NCBI GenBank assembly: GCA_965216335.1
Contig: OZ244154.1
Location: forward strand, 2,480,001 to 2,544,000
Direction: 5' to 3'
Length of the DNA stretch: 64,000 nt
Source: JAHEJE01 sp965216335
Lineage (GTDB): Bacteria > Pseudomonadota > Alphaproteobacteria > Rhizobiales > Aestuariivirgaceae
The notes beneath the pieces are model-generated. The model did no database searches and had not been told where the DNA came from. It saw nothing but the letters and a program-made list of their open reading frames with translations. This document shows, one piece after another, positions 25,938 to 34,564 of the stretch. A program made the position numbers and the translations under genes. Positions within the stretch are counted from its first letter, which is position 1. Every line of letters begins with the position of its first letter.

Positions 25938-26828
25938 ATGCAGATCAGGCCACGCCGCAGCGTGCTCTACATGCCCGGCATCAACGAACGCGCCCTGGAA
26001 AAGGCCAAGACCATCGGCGCCGACAGCCTCATTCTCGACCTGGAGGACAGTGTTGCTCCCGATGCCAAGAAACAGGCTCGCGAACTGGTCCTGCAGGCCA
26101 TAAAGAGCGGCGGCTACGGCAACCGCGAACTGGTCATGCGCGTCAATGGCCTGGAAACCCCGTGGGGCGCCCGCGATCTGTCCGCCGCTGCAACCTCCGG
26201 CGCCCATGCCGTCTTGCTGCCCAAGGTCTCGCGCCCCGGCGATATCATTTCCTCCAACAAGGTGCTGCAGGCCGCCGGCGCCCCGCAGAGCCTGCAGATC
26301 TGGGCGATGATCGAGACCCCGGCCTCGATCCTCAACATCCGCGAGATCGCCGCCGTCGGTGGAATGCGCGACGTCAATCTCACCTGCTTCATTCTCGGCA
26401 CCAACGACCTTTTGAAAGAAAGCCGCGCCCTGGCCCACGACAACCGCCTGGCAGTCATCCCCTGGCTCGCCATGACCGTCGCCGCCGCCCGTGCCTTCCA
26501 ACTTGACGTCATCGACGGCGTCTACAACAATTTCCGCGACGAAGACGGCCTGCGCGGCGAATGCGAACAGGGCCGCACCCTCGGCATGGACGGCAAGACG
26601 CTGATCCACCCCTCCCAGGTGGCCCCGTGCAATGAGATCTTTTCACCGTCCGAGAGCGAGGTCGACTGGGCTCGCCAGATCATCGCCGCCTTTGCCGAAC
26701 CGGACAATGCCGGAAAGGGTGTCATCACCATCAACGGCCGCATGGTCGAGCGCCTGCACGAGGTCATGGCCCGCCGCACCGTCGCCATCGCCGATGCCAT
26801 TGCCGCAACCCAGGATCAGGCCGCGTGA
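25938..26828 (+). CDS. HpcH/HpaI (CitE-like) CoA-ester lyase
   Basis: 296 residues of the CitE/malyl-CoA lyase TIM-barrel family, which cleave or form malyl-, methylmalyl- or citramalyl-CoA. RRSVLYMPGINERALEKA starts the barrel, LDLEDSV carries Mg ligands, and MIETPASILNIREIA, FILGTNDLLKE and KTLIHPSQV are family hallmarks. The ATG at 25938 has GGGGGAGA upstream; the longer frame is unsupported. The next gene, a MaoC hydratase, starts in a GTGA overlap with this stop, so the two should act in sequence, for example on beta-methylmalyl-CoA in the ethylmalonyl-CoA pathway. The exact substrate cannot be read from sequence. Confidence 0.85.
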   Translation: MQIRPRRSVLYMPGINERALEKAKTIGADSLILDLEDSVAPDAKKQARELVLQAIKSGGYGNRELVMRVNGLETPWGARDLSAAATSGAHAVLLPKVSRPGDIISSNKVLQAAGAPQSLQIWAMIETPASILNIREIAAVGGMRDVNLTCFILGTNDLLKESRALAHDNRLAVIPWLAMTVAAARAFQLDVIDGVYNNFRDEDGLRGECEQGRTLGMDGKTLIHPSQVAPCNEIFSPSESEVDWARQIIAAFAEPDNAGKGVITINGRMVERLHEVMARRTVAIADAIAATQDQAA

Positions 26829-27880
26829 GTGCAACCAAGACCAATCCCGGCAACTTCTTCGAAGACTTCCACGTCGGCCAGATCATCCGCCACGCCACGC
26901 CGCGCACGGTGACGGTTGGCGACGTATCGCTGTACACAGCCCTCTACGGCACCCGTTTCGCCGTACAGTCGTCCGATGCATTCGCCAGGGCGATCGGCTA
27001 CCCGCAGGCCCCGGTCGACGACATGCTCACCTTCCATATCGTCTTCGGCAAGACCGTTCCGGATATCTCGCTCAACGCCATTGCCAACCTCGGCTATGCC
27101 GACTGCCGCTTCCTGAAGCCCGTCTATCCCGGCGACACACTGTCGACAGTATCCGAGGTCATCGGCGTCAAGGAAAACTCCAACGGCAAGACCGGCGTCG
27201 TCTATGTCCGCTCCACCGGCTCGAACCAGGCCGGCGAAACGGTGCTCGACTACGTGCGCTGGGTGATGGTGCGCAAGCGCGACAACGCCTCACCGGCACC
27301 GGAACCGGTCGTGCCCGCCCTGCCGAAAGCCGTCGGTGTCGAACACCTCGGCCAGGCCTGCCCCGCCATCGACCCGGCCGCCTGGAACGATGACCTCGCC
27401 GGCGCCCCGCACCGCTGGAGCGACTACGAGGTCGGCGAAAAGATCGACCATGTCGACGGCATGACCGTCGAGGAGGCCGAACACATGATCGCCACCCGGC
27501 TGTTCCAGAACACCGCCAAGGTGCATTTCAACCAACTCACCGAAGGCAAGGGCCGCTTCGGCCGCCGCATCATCTATGGCGGCCATGTCATCTCGCTGGC
27601 CCGGGCGCTCAGCTTCAACGGTCTCGGCAACGCCTTCCACATCGCCGCCATCAACGGCGGCCGCCATATCGCCCCGCTGTTCGCCGGCGGCACCGTGCAT
27701 GCCTGGAGCGAGGTAACCGACCGGGCCGAACTCCCCGGCCGCAGCGACATCGGCGCCGTGCGCCTGACCACCTGGGCCACCCTCGACCGCCCATGTCACG
27801 ACTTCCCCGGCAAGACCGAAGACGGCTACGCCGAAGGCGTACTGCTCGAACTGGATTACTGGGCCTGCCTGCCGCGCTGA
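26825..27880 (+). CDS. Double hot-dog MaoC family hydratase, possible mesaconyl-CoA hydratase
   Basis: 351 residues with two MaoC/hot-dog halves (about 8-155 and 185-345). Length and the pairing with a CoA-ester lyase resemble mesaconyl-CoA hydratase (Mch, about 343 residues in Rhodobacter sphaeroides), which makes beta-methylmalyl-CoA. Regions such as FFEDFHVGQIIRHATPRTVT and AKVHFNQL...GRRIIYGGHVISLARAL fit this family. GTG at 26825 overlaps the preceding TGA. I cannot exclude another enoyl-CoA hydratase activity. No other ethylmalonyl-CoA pathway genes are in the window. Confidence 0.7.
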   Translation: MSATKTNPGNFFEDFHVGQIIRHATPRTVTVGDVSLYTALYGTRFAVQSSDAFARAIGYPQAPVDDMLTFHIVFGKTVPDISLNAIANLGYADCRFLKPVYPGDTLSTVSEVIGVKENSNGKTGVVYVRSTGSNQAGETVLDYVRWVMVRKRDNASPAPEPVVPALPKAVGVEHLGQACPAIDPAAWNDDLAGAPHRWSDYEVGEKIDHVDGMTVEEAEHMIATRLFQNTAKVHFNQLTEGKGRFGRRIIYGGHVISLARALSFNGLGNAFHIAAINGGRHIAPLFAGGTVHAWSEVTDRAELPGRSDIGAVRLTTWATLDRPCHDFPGKTEDGYAEGVLLELDYWACLPR

Positions 27881-27946
27881 CCCCACCGGCGCTCCGCACC
27901 CGGCCGTCCGCGCCCGCACACGCACGATGTTTCACCTTTCGGGGCA

Positions 27947-27974
27947 TTTACTTTTGTGCAGTGCAACGTATAAC
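27947..27974 (+). promoter_or_regulatory. Candidate sdh promoter
   Basis: TTTACT (27947-27952), a 16-base spacer, and TATAAC (27969-27974), about 60 bases before sdhC. It is a modest match to a housekeeping promoter, and the only candidate seen between the MaoC gene and sdhC. Confidence 0.33.
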
Positions 27975-28035
27975 TAGGACCAAGACGGCAGGCGACCGTC
28001 CTGCGTGGTTGGGGAAAACAAGGGGAAACGGCCTC

Positions 28036-28434
28036 ATGGCTGGTACTGGAGCTACAGACAAGCGGCCCCTGTCGCCGCATCTGCAAGTCTACAAACCCAT
28101 GCTCACCATGATGATGTCGATCATCCATCGCATCACCGGCGCAGCGCTCTATTTTGGCACGTTCCTGCTTGTCTGGTGGCTGGTCGCTGCGGCCAGCGGT
28201 CCGGAGTATTTCGATTTCGTCAACGGCCTGTTCGGCTCCTGGTTCGGCCGCCTCGTCCTGTTCGGCTACACCTGGGCGCTGCTGCACCACATGATCGGCG
28301 GCATCCGGCATTTTATCTGGGACACCGGGCGCGGCTTTGATCTCGACACCGTGGAATGGATGGCCAAGGCGACGCCGATTGCCTCCGTTGCCCTGACGAT
28401 CCTGGTCTGGATCATCGCATATTCCGTGAGGTAG
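28036..28434 (+). CDS. sdhC: Succinate dehydrogenase cytochrome b556 subunit
   Basis: 132-residue membrane anchor of complex II. RPLSPHLQVYKP and SIIHRITGAALYFG are the family signature, and the haem-ligand His lies in LLHHMIGGIRHFIWD. Three transmembrane helices are visible (about 33-55, 70-92 and 110-130). The ATG at 28036 has AGGGGAA upstream; the frame upstream is a shadow. It is the first gene of sdhCDA-(GIY-YIG)-B. Confidence 0.95.
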   Translation: MAGTGATDKRPLSPHLQVYKPMLTMMMSIIHRITGAALYFGTFLLVWWLVAAASGPEYFDFVNGLFGSWFGRLVLFGYTWALLHHMIGGIRHFIWDTGRGFDLDTVEWMAKATPIASVALTILVWIIAYSVR

Positions 28435-28439
28435 CCCCC

Positions 28440-28820
28440 ATGTCGATGCAAACCCCGCTGAACAAGGTCCGCGGCTTCGGCTCCGCCAAATCCGGTACCG
28501 AACACTGGTGGATGCAACGCGTCACCGGGCTCGCCAATCTGGTGCTCGCGGTGTTTTTCATTTTCCTGGTCATCTCGCTGGTCGGAGAGGGCTATGAGGA
28601 GGTAACGGACACTCTCGCCAGCCCGCTGGTCGCCATCGCCATGCTCGCTCTCATCCTATCGGTCACCTGGCACATGCGGCTCGGCATGCAGGTGATCATC
28701 GAGGACTACGTGCACGGCGAGGGCTGCAAGATCGCCCTGCTGCTCGCCAACACCTTCTTCTGCGCGGCCATGGCCATCGCCGCGATTTTCGCAATCCTGA
28801 ATCTCAGCTTTGGAGCCTAG
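28440..28820 (+). CDS. sdhD: Succinate dehydrogenase hydrophobic membrane anchor
   Basis: 126 residues and three transmembrane helices. The HWWMQRVTGLANLVLAVFF start and the H-x-R-LGMQVIIEDYVHGEG segment (haem and quinone site) are typical of alphaproteobacterial SdhD. It begins five bases after the sdhC stop and ends seven bases before the sdhA start, so it is co-translated with them. Together with SdhC it binds haem b and ubiquinone. Confidence 0.93.
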   Translation: MSMQTPLNKVRGFGSAKSGTEHWWMQRVTGLANLVLAVFFIFLVISLVGEGYEEVTDTLASPLVAIAMLALILSVTWHMRLGMQVIIEDYVHGEGCKIALLLANTFFCAAMAIAAIFAILNLSFGA

Positions 28821-28827
28821 AGCCGTC

Positions 28828-30687
28828 ATGGCGGGACAACAGACGACCAATGCAGACGACATCTTCGGGGCAGCCACCAGCTTTTCGATCGGCGGCATGG
28901 CCTACGACGTCATCGACCACACCTTCGACGTCGTCGTTGTCGGCGCCGGCGGCGCGGGCCTCAGAGCCGCCGTCGGCTGCTCGCAGGCCGGCCTGAAAAC
29001 CGCCTGCGTCACAAAGGTCTTCCCGACCCGTTCGCACACCGTCGCCGCCCAGGGCGGCATCGCCGCCTCGCTCGGCAACATGGGGCAAGACAACTGGCGC
29101 TGGCACATGTACGACAGCGTCAAAGGCTCCGACTGGCTCGGCGACCAGGACGCCATCGAATACCTCGCCCGCGAAGCGCCACAGGCCGTCTACGAACTGG
29201 AACACTGGGGCGTGCCCTTCTCGCGCACCCAGGAAGGCAGGATCTACCAGCGCGCTTTCGGCGGCATGACAACCAAGTTCGGCGAAGGCCCCGCCGCCCA
29301 GCGCACCTGTGCCGCCGCCGACCGCACCGGCCATGCCATACTGCACACGCTCTACGGCCAGTCGCTCAAGCACGACGCCCAGTTCTTCATCGAGTATTTC
29401 GCCCTCGACCTGATCATGGACGAAGACGGCACCTGTCGCGGCCTGATGGCGCTCAACATGGAAGACGGCACCATCCATCGCTTCCGCGCCCACCGCACCA
29501 TCCTGGCCACCGGCGGCTATGGCCGCGCCTACTTCTCATGCACCTCGGCACACACCTGCACCGGCGACGGCAACGCCATGGTGTTGCGTGCCGGCCTGCC
29601 GCTCGAGGACATGGAATTCGTCCAGTTCCACCCCACCGGCATCTACGGCGCCGGCTGCCTGATCACCGAGGGCGTGCGCGGCGAAGGCGGCTACCTGACC
29701 AACTCCGAAGGCGAACGCTTCATGGAGCGCTATGCCCCCTCGGCCAAGGACCTCGCCTCGCGCGATGTCGTGTCGCGCGCCATGACCATGGAAATCCGCG
29801 AAGGCCGCGGCGTCGGCAAGCACAAGGACCACATCTACCTGCACCTCGACCACCTCGGCGCCGACCTGCTCGCCGAGCGCCTGCCGGGCATCTCCGAATC
29901 GGCCAAGATCTTCGCCGGCGTCGATGTCACCAAGGAGCCGATCCCGGTCCTGCCGACCGTGCACTACAACATGGGCGGCGTGCCGACCAACTACATGGGC
30001 GAAGCCATCTCTCCCAAGGCCCGCGACCACGACGCAACCGTGCGCGGCCTGCTGGCGGCCGGCGAAACCGCCTGTGCCTCGGTACATGGCGCCAACCGGC
30101 TCGGCTCCAACTCGCTCACCGACCTGGTGGTTTTCGGCCGCGCCGCCGCGCTCAAATGCGCCGAGACGCTTGAAACCGGCACCAAGCATGCCGACCTGGC
30201 CAAGGACGCCGGCGAGGCAGCCCTCGCCCGCCTCGACCGCTTCCGTCACGCCTCCGGCGGCACGCCGACAGCTGAGATGCGCCTCAACATGCAGCGCACC
30301 ATGCAGGAGTTCTGCGCCGTCTACCGCACCGGCGAGGTGCTGGAGGAAGGCAAGCAGAAGATCGATGGCATCTGGCAGGGCCTCGACGATGTCCAGGTCT
30401 CCGACCGTTCGCTGGTCTGGAACACCGACCTGATCGAAACCCTGGAATACGACAACCTCATCGCCCAGGCCGCCGTCACCATCCACGGCGCCGTCAACCG
30501 CCAGGAAAGCCGCGGCGCCCACGCCCGCGAGGACTATCCCGACCGCGACGACAAGAAGTGGATGAAGCATACTCTCGCCTGGACCGACGATGCCAAACGC
30601 ACCGTAAAACTCGGCACCCGCCCGGTGCACACCTACACGCTGTCCAACGAAATCGAATACATCAAGCCCAAGGCCAGGGTGTACTAA
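28828..30687 (+). CDS. sdhA: Succinate dehydrogenase flavoprotein subunit
   Basis: 619-residue FAD subunit of complex II, oxidising succinate to fumarate. FDVVVVGAGGAGLRAAVG binds FAD; the covalent-FAD His is in FPTRSHTVAAQGG; the active-site region HPTGIYGAGCLITEG and the capping HGANRLGSNSL motif are present. I take the ATG at 28828; a start at 28898 (MAYDVIDH) would remove a 23-residue leader not typical of the family. A 420 bp unit with a GIY-YIG gene separates it from sdhB. Confidence 0.97.
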   Translation: MAGQQTTNADDIFGAATSFSIGGMAYDVIDHTFDVVVVGAGGAGLRAAVGCSQAGLKTACVTKVFPTRSHTVAAQGGIAASLGNMGQDNWRWHMYDSVKGSDWLGDQDAIEYLAREAPQAVYELEHWGVPFSRTQEGRIYQRAFGGMTTKFGEGPAAQRTCAAADRTGHAILHTLYGQSLKHDAQFFIEYFALDLIMDEDGTCRGLMALNMEDGTIHRFRAHRTILATGGYGRAYFSCTSAHTCTGDGNAMVLRAGLPLEDMEFVQFHPTGIYGAGCLITEGVRGEGGYLTNSEGERFMERYAPSAKDLASRDVVSRAMTMEIREGRGVGKHKDHIYLHLDHLGADLLAERLPGISESAKIFAGVDVTKEPIPVLPTVHYNMGGVPTNYMGEAISPKARDHDATVRGLLAAGETACASVHGANRLGSNSLTDLVVFGRAAALKCAETLETGTKHADLAKDAGEAALARLDRFRHASGGTPTAEMRLNMQRTMQEFCAVYRTGEVLEEGKQKIDGIWQGLDDVQVSDRSLVWNTDLIETLEYDNLIAQAAVTIHGAVNRQESRGAHAREDYPDRDDKKWMKHTLAWTDDAKRTVKLGTRPVHTYTLSNEIEYIKPKARVY

Positions 30688-30696
30688 AAAACGGCT

Positions 30697-30728
30697 GTCA
30701 TTGCCGGACTTGTTCCGGCAATCCATGA
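30697..30728. repeat. REP-like palindrome, left boundary of the GIY-YIG unit
   Basis: GTCATTGCCGGACTTGTTCC... (32 bases). It folds into a 9 bp stem, ATTGCCGGA (30700-30708) with TCCGGCAAT (30714-30722). Its exact reverse complement lies at 31085-31116. The sequence resembles a widespread alphaproteobacterial intergenic palindrome. It starts ten bases after the sdhA stop. Confidence 0.8.
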
Positions 30729-30762
30729 ACACAGAACTGGAGGCTGGCAGAAGAACAAACAA

Positions 30763-31056
30763 ATGCATGCATCAGGCAAGGTGTTCTTTGTCTACATATT
30801 GGCCAGTCGCAAGCACGGCACCGTGTACATCGGCGTGACAAGCGACCTTTTGAAACGGGTGAGTGAGCATCGTGCCGGCATTCGTTCCGGGTTCGCAACG
30901 AAGCACAAGGTACATAGACTGGTCTACTATGAAGCATTTGCTGACGCTGCCGCTGCAATTCAGCGCGAGAAAGCGATGAAGAAGTGGAAACGAGAGTGGA
31001 AAATCAATCTGATCGAGCGGAGTAATCCGGACTGGTCGGATTTGTTTGTCGGATAG
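30763..31056 (+). CDS. GIY-YIG nuclease family protein inserted in the sdh operon
   Basis: 97 residues with a complete small GIY-YIG domain: VYILASRKHGTVYIGVTSDL (the 'GIY' and 'YIG' strands), the conserved Arg in LLKRVSEHRAG, and a Glu in VYYEAF; the tail AIQREKAMKKWKREWK is typical of the UPF0213/YhbQ group. Such proteins are single-domain nucleases of unknown role. The gene lies between sdhA and sdhB and is flanked by identical, inverted REP-like palindromes, 34 bases to the left and 28 bases to the right. The ribosome site is weak. Gene and palindromes look like one inserted unit. Confidence 0.85.
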   Translation: MHASGKVFFVYILASRKHGTVYIGVTSDLLKRVSEHRAGIRSGFATKHKVHRLVYYEAFADAAAAIQREKAMKKWKREWKINLIERSNPDWSDLFVG

Positions 31057-31084
31057 GCCGGCGAGCCAATGCAAACTTAGGTGG

Positions 31085-31116
31085 TCATGGATTGCCGGAA
31101 CAAGTCCGGCAATGAC
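31085..31116. repeat. REP-like palindrome, right boundary of the GIY-YIG unit
   Basis: Exact reverse complement of 30697-30728, with the same 9 bp stem. It ends 14 bases before the sdhB start codon, so in mRNA the hairpin sits next to the sdhB ribosome site (AAGAAGAGA) and could affect its translation. Confidence 0.8.
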
Positions 31117-31130
31117 AAGAAGAGACGACA

Positions 31131-31907
31131 ATGGTTGAATTCAATCTGCCGAAGAACTCGCAGGTCCGGGATGGCAAGGCCTGGCCGAAGCCTGACGGCA
31201 AACGCCTGAAGGAATTCCAGGTCTACCGCTGGAACCCGGACGACGGCAACAACCCTCAGGTCGATACCTACCATGTCGACCTCGACGACTGCGGCCCGAT
31301 GATCCTCGATGCCATCATCAAGATCAAGAACGAGCAGGACCCGACGCTGACCTTCCGCCGCTCGTGCCGCGAGGGCATCTGCGGCTCGTGCGCCATGAAC
31401 ATCGACGGCACCAACACGCTGGCCTGCACCAAGGGCATCGACGAGGTCGAAGGCCCGGTCAAGATCTACCCGCTGCCGCACATGCCGGTGGTCAAGGATC
31501 TGGTGCCGGACCTCACCCGGTTCTATGCCCAGCACCGCTCGGTCGAACCATGGCTGAAGACGGTATCGCCGCAACCGACCCGCGAATGGGCCCAGTCGAA
31601 GGACGACCGCGAGAAGCTCGACGGGCTTTACGAATGCATCCTGTGCGCCTGCTGCTCGACCTCGTGCCCGTCCTACTGGTGGAACGGTGACCGCTATCTC
31701 GGCCCGGCCATCCTGCTGCAGGCCTACCGCTGGCTGATCGACAGCCGCGACGAGGCAACCGGCGAGCGCCTGGACAATCTGGAAGACCCCTTCCGGCTTT
31801 ACCGCTGCCACACCATCATGAACTGCGCCAAGGCCTGCCCCAAGGGCCTCAACCCGGCCAAGGCAATTGCCGAAATCAAGAAAATGATGGTCGAACGCCG
31901 CGTGTGA
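31131..31907 (+). CDS. sdhB: Succinate dehydrogenase iron-sulfur subunit
   Basis: 258-residue electron-transfer subunit. The [2Fe-2S] ligands are in CREGICGSCAMNIDG with a later Cys in LACTKG; the [4Fe-4S] and [3Fe-4S] ligands are in CILCACCSTSCPSYWW and CHTIMNCAKACPKGLNP. It passes electrons from SdhA to ubiquinone at SdhCD. Length is standard. It is separated from sdhA by the 420 bp GIY-YIG unit; no separate promoter was recognised. Confidence 0.97.
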   Translation: MVEFNLPKNSQVRDGKAWPKPDGKRLKEFQVYRWNPDDGNNPQVDTYHVDLDDCGPMILDAIIKIKNEQDPTLTFRRSCREGICGSCAMNIDGTNTLACTKGIDEVEGPVKIYPLPHMPVVKDLVPDLTRFYAQHRSVEPWLKTVSPQPTREWAQSKDDREKLDGLYECILCACCSTSCPSYWWNGDRYLGPAILLQAYRWLIDSRDEATGERLDNLEDPFRLYRCHTIMNCAKACPKGLNPAKAIAEIKKMMVERRV

Positions 31908-31966
31908 CTTTTCTCCAGCCCCTTTTCCGGACAGGGCCATCACATGTGGATTTGAGCTTCGTTTTC

Positions 31967-32327
31967 TGCCTTCCTCGGGCTTGACCAGAGGACCCAGATC
32001 TCAACGAATTCAGACACAAGTGGCGCCCTGGATCCTCGGGTCGAGCTCACTGCTGTCCGGTTTAGCGTTGGGTGAAGGCACATTTCTTCTATTGTATCAG
32101 ATAGTTGCATGCATCGAAGAACGCTCCGACATGTTTTCGGGTTGGCTCCCGGGCGTTCCCTCCCCTAGAAAAGGGGAGGGCTAGGGTGGGGATTGATGGC
32201 GGTGCAAAAGATTGAAATCGTTGCCGAATTGCACCGCCATCAACCCCCATCCCAACCTTCCCCCTTGCTGGGGGAAGGAGCAATCATCGCTCAACCGGAC
32301 AGCAGTGGGTCAAGTCCGAGGAAGGCA
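31967..32327. repeat. Composite repeat family C, copy 2
   Basis: 361 bp, bounded by TGCCTTCCTCGGGCTTGACC (31967-31986) and its near-complement at 32307-32327. The central TTGATGGCGGTGCAA inverted repeat with CCTCCCC/GGGGAGG hairpins is the reverse complement of the core at 12775-13157. The ~75 bp insert bounded by CTTGACC...GGTCGAG sits in the arm opposite to that in copy 1, relative to the core. The remaining gap to creD (32328-32532) holds only a doubtful 35-codon frame. Confidence 0.72.
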
Positions 32328-32532
32328 AGGCCGTGCGGCCAATGAGAACCCGCAAATGGCAAATGCCATTGCATTGCCTTTTCCAAGGAACCTCATCCCA
32401 CGCCTGCACATGACCTGCACCAACACTCACCAGCATTTCCGCGCCTGCATGGAGCGCGGCTGCATGCTGCCGGCCTAAACCTTTGCCGAACGAAGCGGGC
32501 ACCCCGGCCCCACAAGCGCAAAGGAGCAAGCC

Positions 32533-34062
32533 ATGGCAGCCAGTCCCACATCTGCCCCGTCTGAACCGACCACCCCGCCACCGGGCCGTCGCCTGCGCCC
32601 GATGAAAGTCGGCCCCGGCCTCAAGATCATCGGCGTCGCCATCCTGGTGCTGCTGATGGGCATCCCCGTATCGCTGATCGGTTTCGTAACTTCGGACCGC
32701 AACCGTGACGCCCGCAACGCCATCCACAACACCGCGGATCAGTGGGGCGGCGCATCCCAGGTCCTGCAAGGCCCATGGCTGATCGTGCCGCACAAGGTTT
32801 CACGTATCAAGAAAATCACCACCCGTCGCCGCGACTGCAAGGGCAACGAAAACGAATGCCTGGAAGAGCGCAACGAGATCATCAAGATTACCAAGCACCT
32901 GGTCTTCGCGCCCCAGCATCTTGACGGCGAGACCAAGCTCGCCAGCCGCGAATTGAAACGCGGTATCCACAAAGTCCCGGTCTACGACGCTGAAACCACC
33001 ATCACCGGCAGCTTCGCGCCGCTCGACGCCAAGAAGGCCACCGCGCGCGAGACCTCCGAGCCGCTTTGGGACCAGGCCTTCCTGTCCCTTGCCGTCTCAG
33101 ATCAGCGCACGTTCAAGGACAAGGCGACATTGAAATGGATCGGCACGCCCATCGCCTTCGAGCCGGGCGTTGTCCCGCAATCCGTCGAGCCGATCAACCG
33201 CGCAGGCATCCACGCCCCGCTCACGGGACTTAAGCAGGGTGCCGCACCGACATTCACGATCACGCTCAAGCAGAAAGGCGGCCTCAATTTCGGCCTCGCA
33301 CCGCATGGCCAGGATGTTTCATGGACCATGACCTCCAACTGGCCCGACCCGAGCTTCGGCGGCCGCTTCCTGCCCGCCGCCCGCGATGTCGGTACGGACG
33401 GGTTCTCCGCCACCTGGTCGCTGCCCAACGTCGCCCGCGCCCCGCAGGTGACCCGGAACGTGAAGAAGCTCGAAGGCATTTTCGGCGAAACGCGCATCCA
33501 CAACAGCTTTTCAGCCCGCACCACCTACGCCGGACCAAGCACCCACGGCGTCGACATCGCCGTCAAGCTGCACCAGCCCATCGACAACTACAGCCTGATC
33601 AACCGCGCGCTGAAATACGCCCTGCTGTTCATCGGCCTGGTGTTCCTCACCCTGTTCCTGCTCGAGATGGCAGCAGGCGGCAAGCCGATCCACCCGATCC
33701 AGTACCTGTTCGTCGGCCTCGCCAAAGCCGTGTTCTATCTGCTGCTGCTGGCGTTTTCGGAAAACATAGGCTTTGCCCCGGCCTATGCGGTCGCATCCAG
33801 CGCAACCGCGCTGCTGATCGGCCTCTATGTCTGGGCCGTCCTGTCGACGCTGAAACGCACCATGATCGTCGTTGCCGCGCTGGTCGTCATCTACGGCCTG
33901 TTGTGGACCATCCTCAACCTCGAGGACTTCGCCCTCATGGTCGGTTCGATCATCGTCTTTGCCGCCCTGGCGATCTCCATGTACGCCACCCGCAAAGTCG
34001 ATTGGTACGGCAAATCCGCCTCCCCCAAGGCTGATGGGGTCCCCTCTCCCCGGCCGGCATGA
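32533..34062 (+). CDS. creD: CreD family inner-membrane protein
   Basis: 509 residues. One helix near the N-terminus (about 30-52), a large periplasmic region to about residue 345, and a C-terminal block of about five transmembrane helices (YALLFIGLVFLTLFLLEMA, PIQYLFVGLAKAVFYLLLLA, then three more) are the CreD/inner-membrane integrity pattern; EMAAGGKPIHPIQYLFVG is a family hallmark. AAAGGAG is seven bases before the ATG. No CreBC two-component genes are adjacent. In enterobacteria CreD belongs to the CreBC regulon; here the role is unknown. A strong terminator follows. Confidence 0.88.
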   Translation: MAASPTSAPSEPTTPPPGRRLRPMKVGPGLKIIGVAILVLLMGIPVSLIGFVTSDRNRDARNAIHNTADQWGGASQVLQGPWLIVPHKVSRIKKITTRRRDCKGNENECLEERNEIIKITKHLVFAPQHLDGETKLASRELKRGIHKVPVYDAETTITGSFAPLDAKKATARETSEPLWDQAFLSLAVSDQRTFKDKATLKWIGTPIAFEPGVVPQSVEPINRAGIHAPLTGLKQGAAPTFTITLKQKGGLNFGLAPHGQDVSWTMTSNWPDPSFGGRFLPAARDVGTDGFSATWSLPNVARAPQVTRNVKKLEGIFGETRIHNSFSARTTYAGPSTHGVDIAVKLHQPIDNYSLINRALKYALLFIGLVFLTLFLLEMAAGGKPIHPIQYLFVGLAKAVFYLLLLAFSENIGFAPAYAVASSATALLIGLYVWAVLSTLKRTMIVVAALVVIYGLLWTILNLEDFALMVGSIIVFAALAISMYATRKVDWYGKSASPKADGVPSPRPA

Positions 34063-34086
34063 CACCGGTCTGCATCAGCCTTCTCC

Positions 34087-34121
34087 AAACCCGCTGCGCT
34101 CCCCCGCAGCGGGTTTTCGCG
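34087..34121 (+). terminator. Rho-independent terminator of creD
   Basis: Stem AAACCCGCTGCG (34087-34098) with CGCAGCGGGTTT (34105-34116), 12 bp and perfect, loop CTCCCC, then TTCGCGTT. Very stable. Confidence 0.8.
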
Positions 34122-34168
34122 TTCATTTGATTTGACGTTAAGGAATTCCAGGCTATGTCGAACCCACT

Positions 34169-34561
34169 ATGAATCAGTGGCTCAAAGCACTTCTCATCAC
34201 CGTTGCCATTCCGCTCCTGGCCATCGCCGTCATGCTCGCCTGGCAATCGCTGCGCTGGACGTTCGCCAGCCCGCTTGCTCTCGCCTTCGAGGAACAGACG
34301 ATCGAAGGTTCGGTCACCGCAAGCTTCTCGCATGCCGAAGTTCGCAAGTTCATCCAGCTTGACGTCAAGGCCGCCGACGATCTCGCCACGGCGGCCGGCT
34401 TTGACTGCAAGGCCCTGGTCACCGCCCCATCAAATGCCGTGTGCTATCGCGACATCATCGAAGGCCTGTGCAAACAGCTCTGGCGCATTCAGCTGTTCAT
34501 TGGCAAGAACAACAAAATCACCCGCTCCTCGGCCTCCATCCGGCAAACCTGCTGGCGCTGA
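34169..34561 (+). CDS. Hypothetical protein with one N-terminal membrane helix
   Basis: 130 residues. A hydrophobic segment at residues 7-25 (LLITVAIPLLAIAVMLA) is followed by a soluble domain with three cysteines (DCKALV, AVCYRD, IRQTCW, plus EGLCK). Nothing recognised. The ATG at 34169 has no clear ribosome site, and the sequence TTGACG at 34132 with TATGTC 16 bases on could be a promoter. It ends three bases before the argH stop on the other strand, so the two genes converge. Codon use looks normal for the window, which supports a real gene. Confidence 0.6.
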   Translation: MNQWLKALLITVAIPLLAIAVMLAWQSLRWTFASPLALAFEEQTIEGSVTASFSHAEVRKFIQLDVKAADDLATAAGFDCKALVTAPSNAVCYRDIIEGLCKQLWRIQLFIGKNNKITRSSASIRQTCWR

Positions 34562-34564
34562 GAC

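Noticed and set aside
32371..32478. Small Cys/His-containing frame of about 35 codons before creD.
   Set aside because: No ribosome site, not close enough to creD to be a clear leader peptide, and no similarity recognised.
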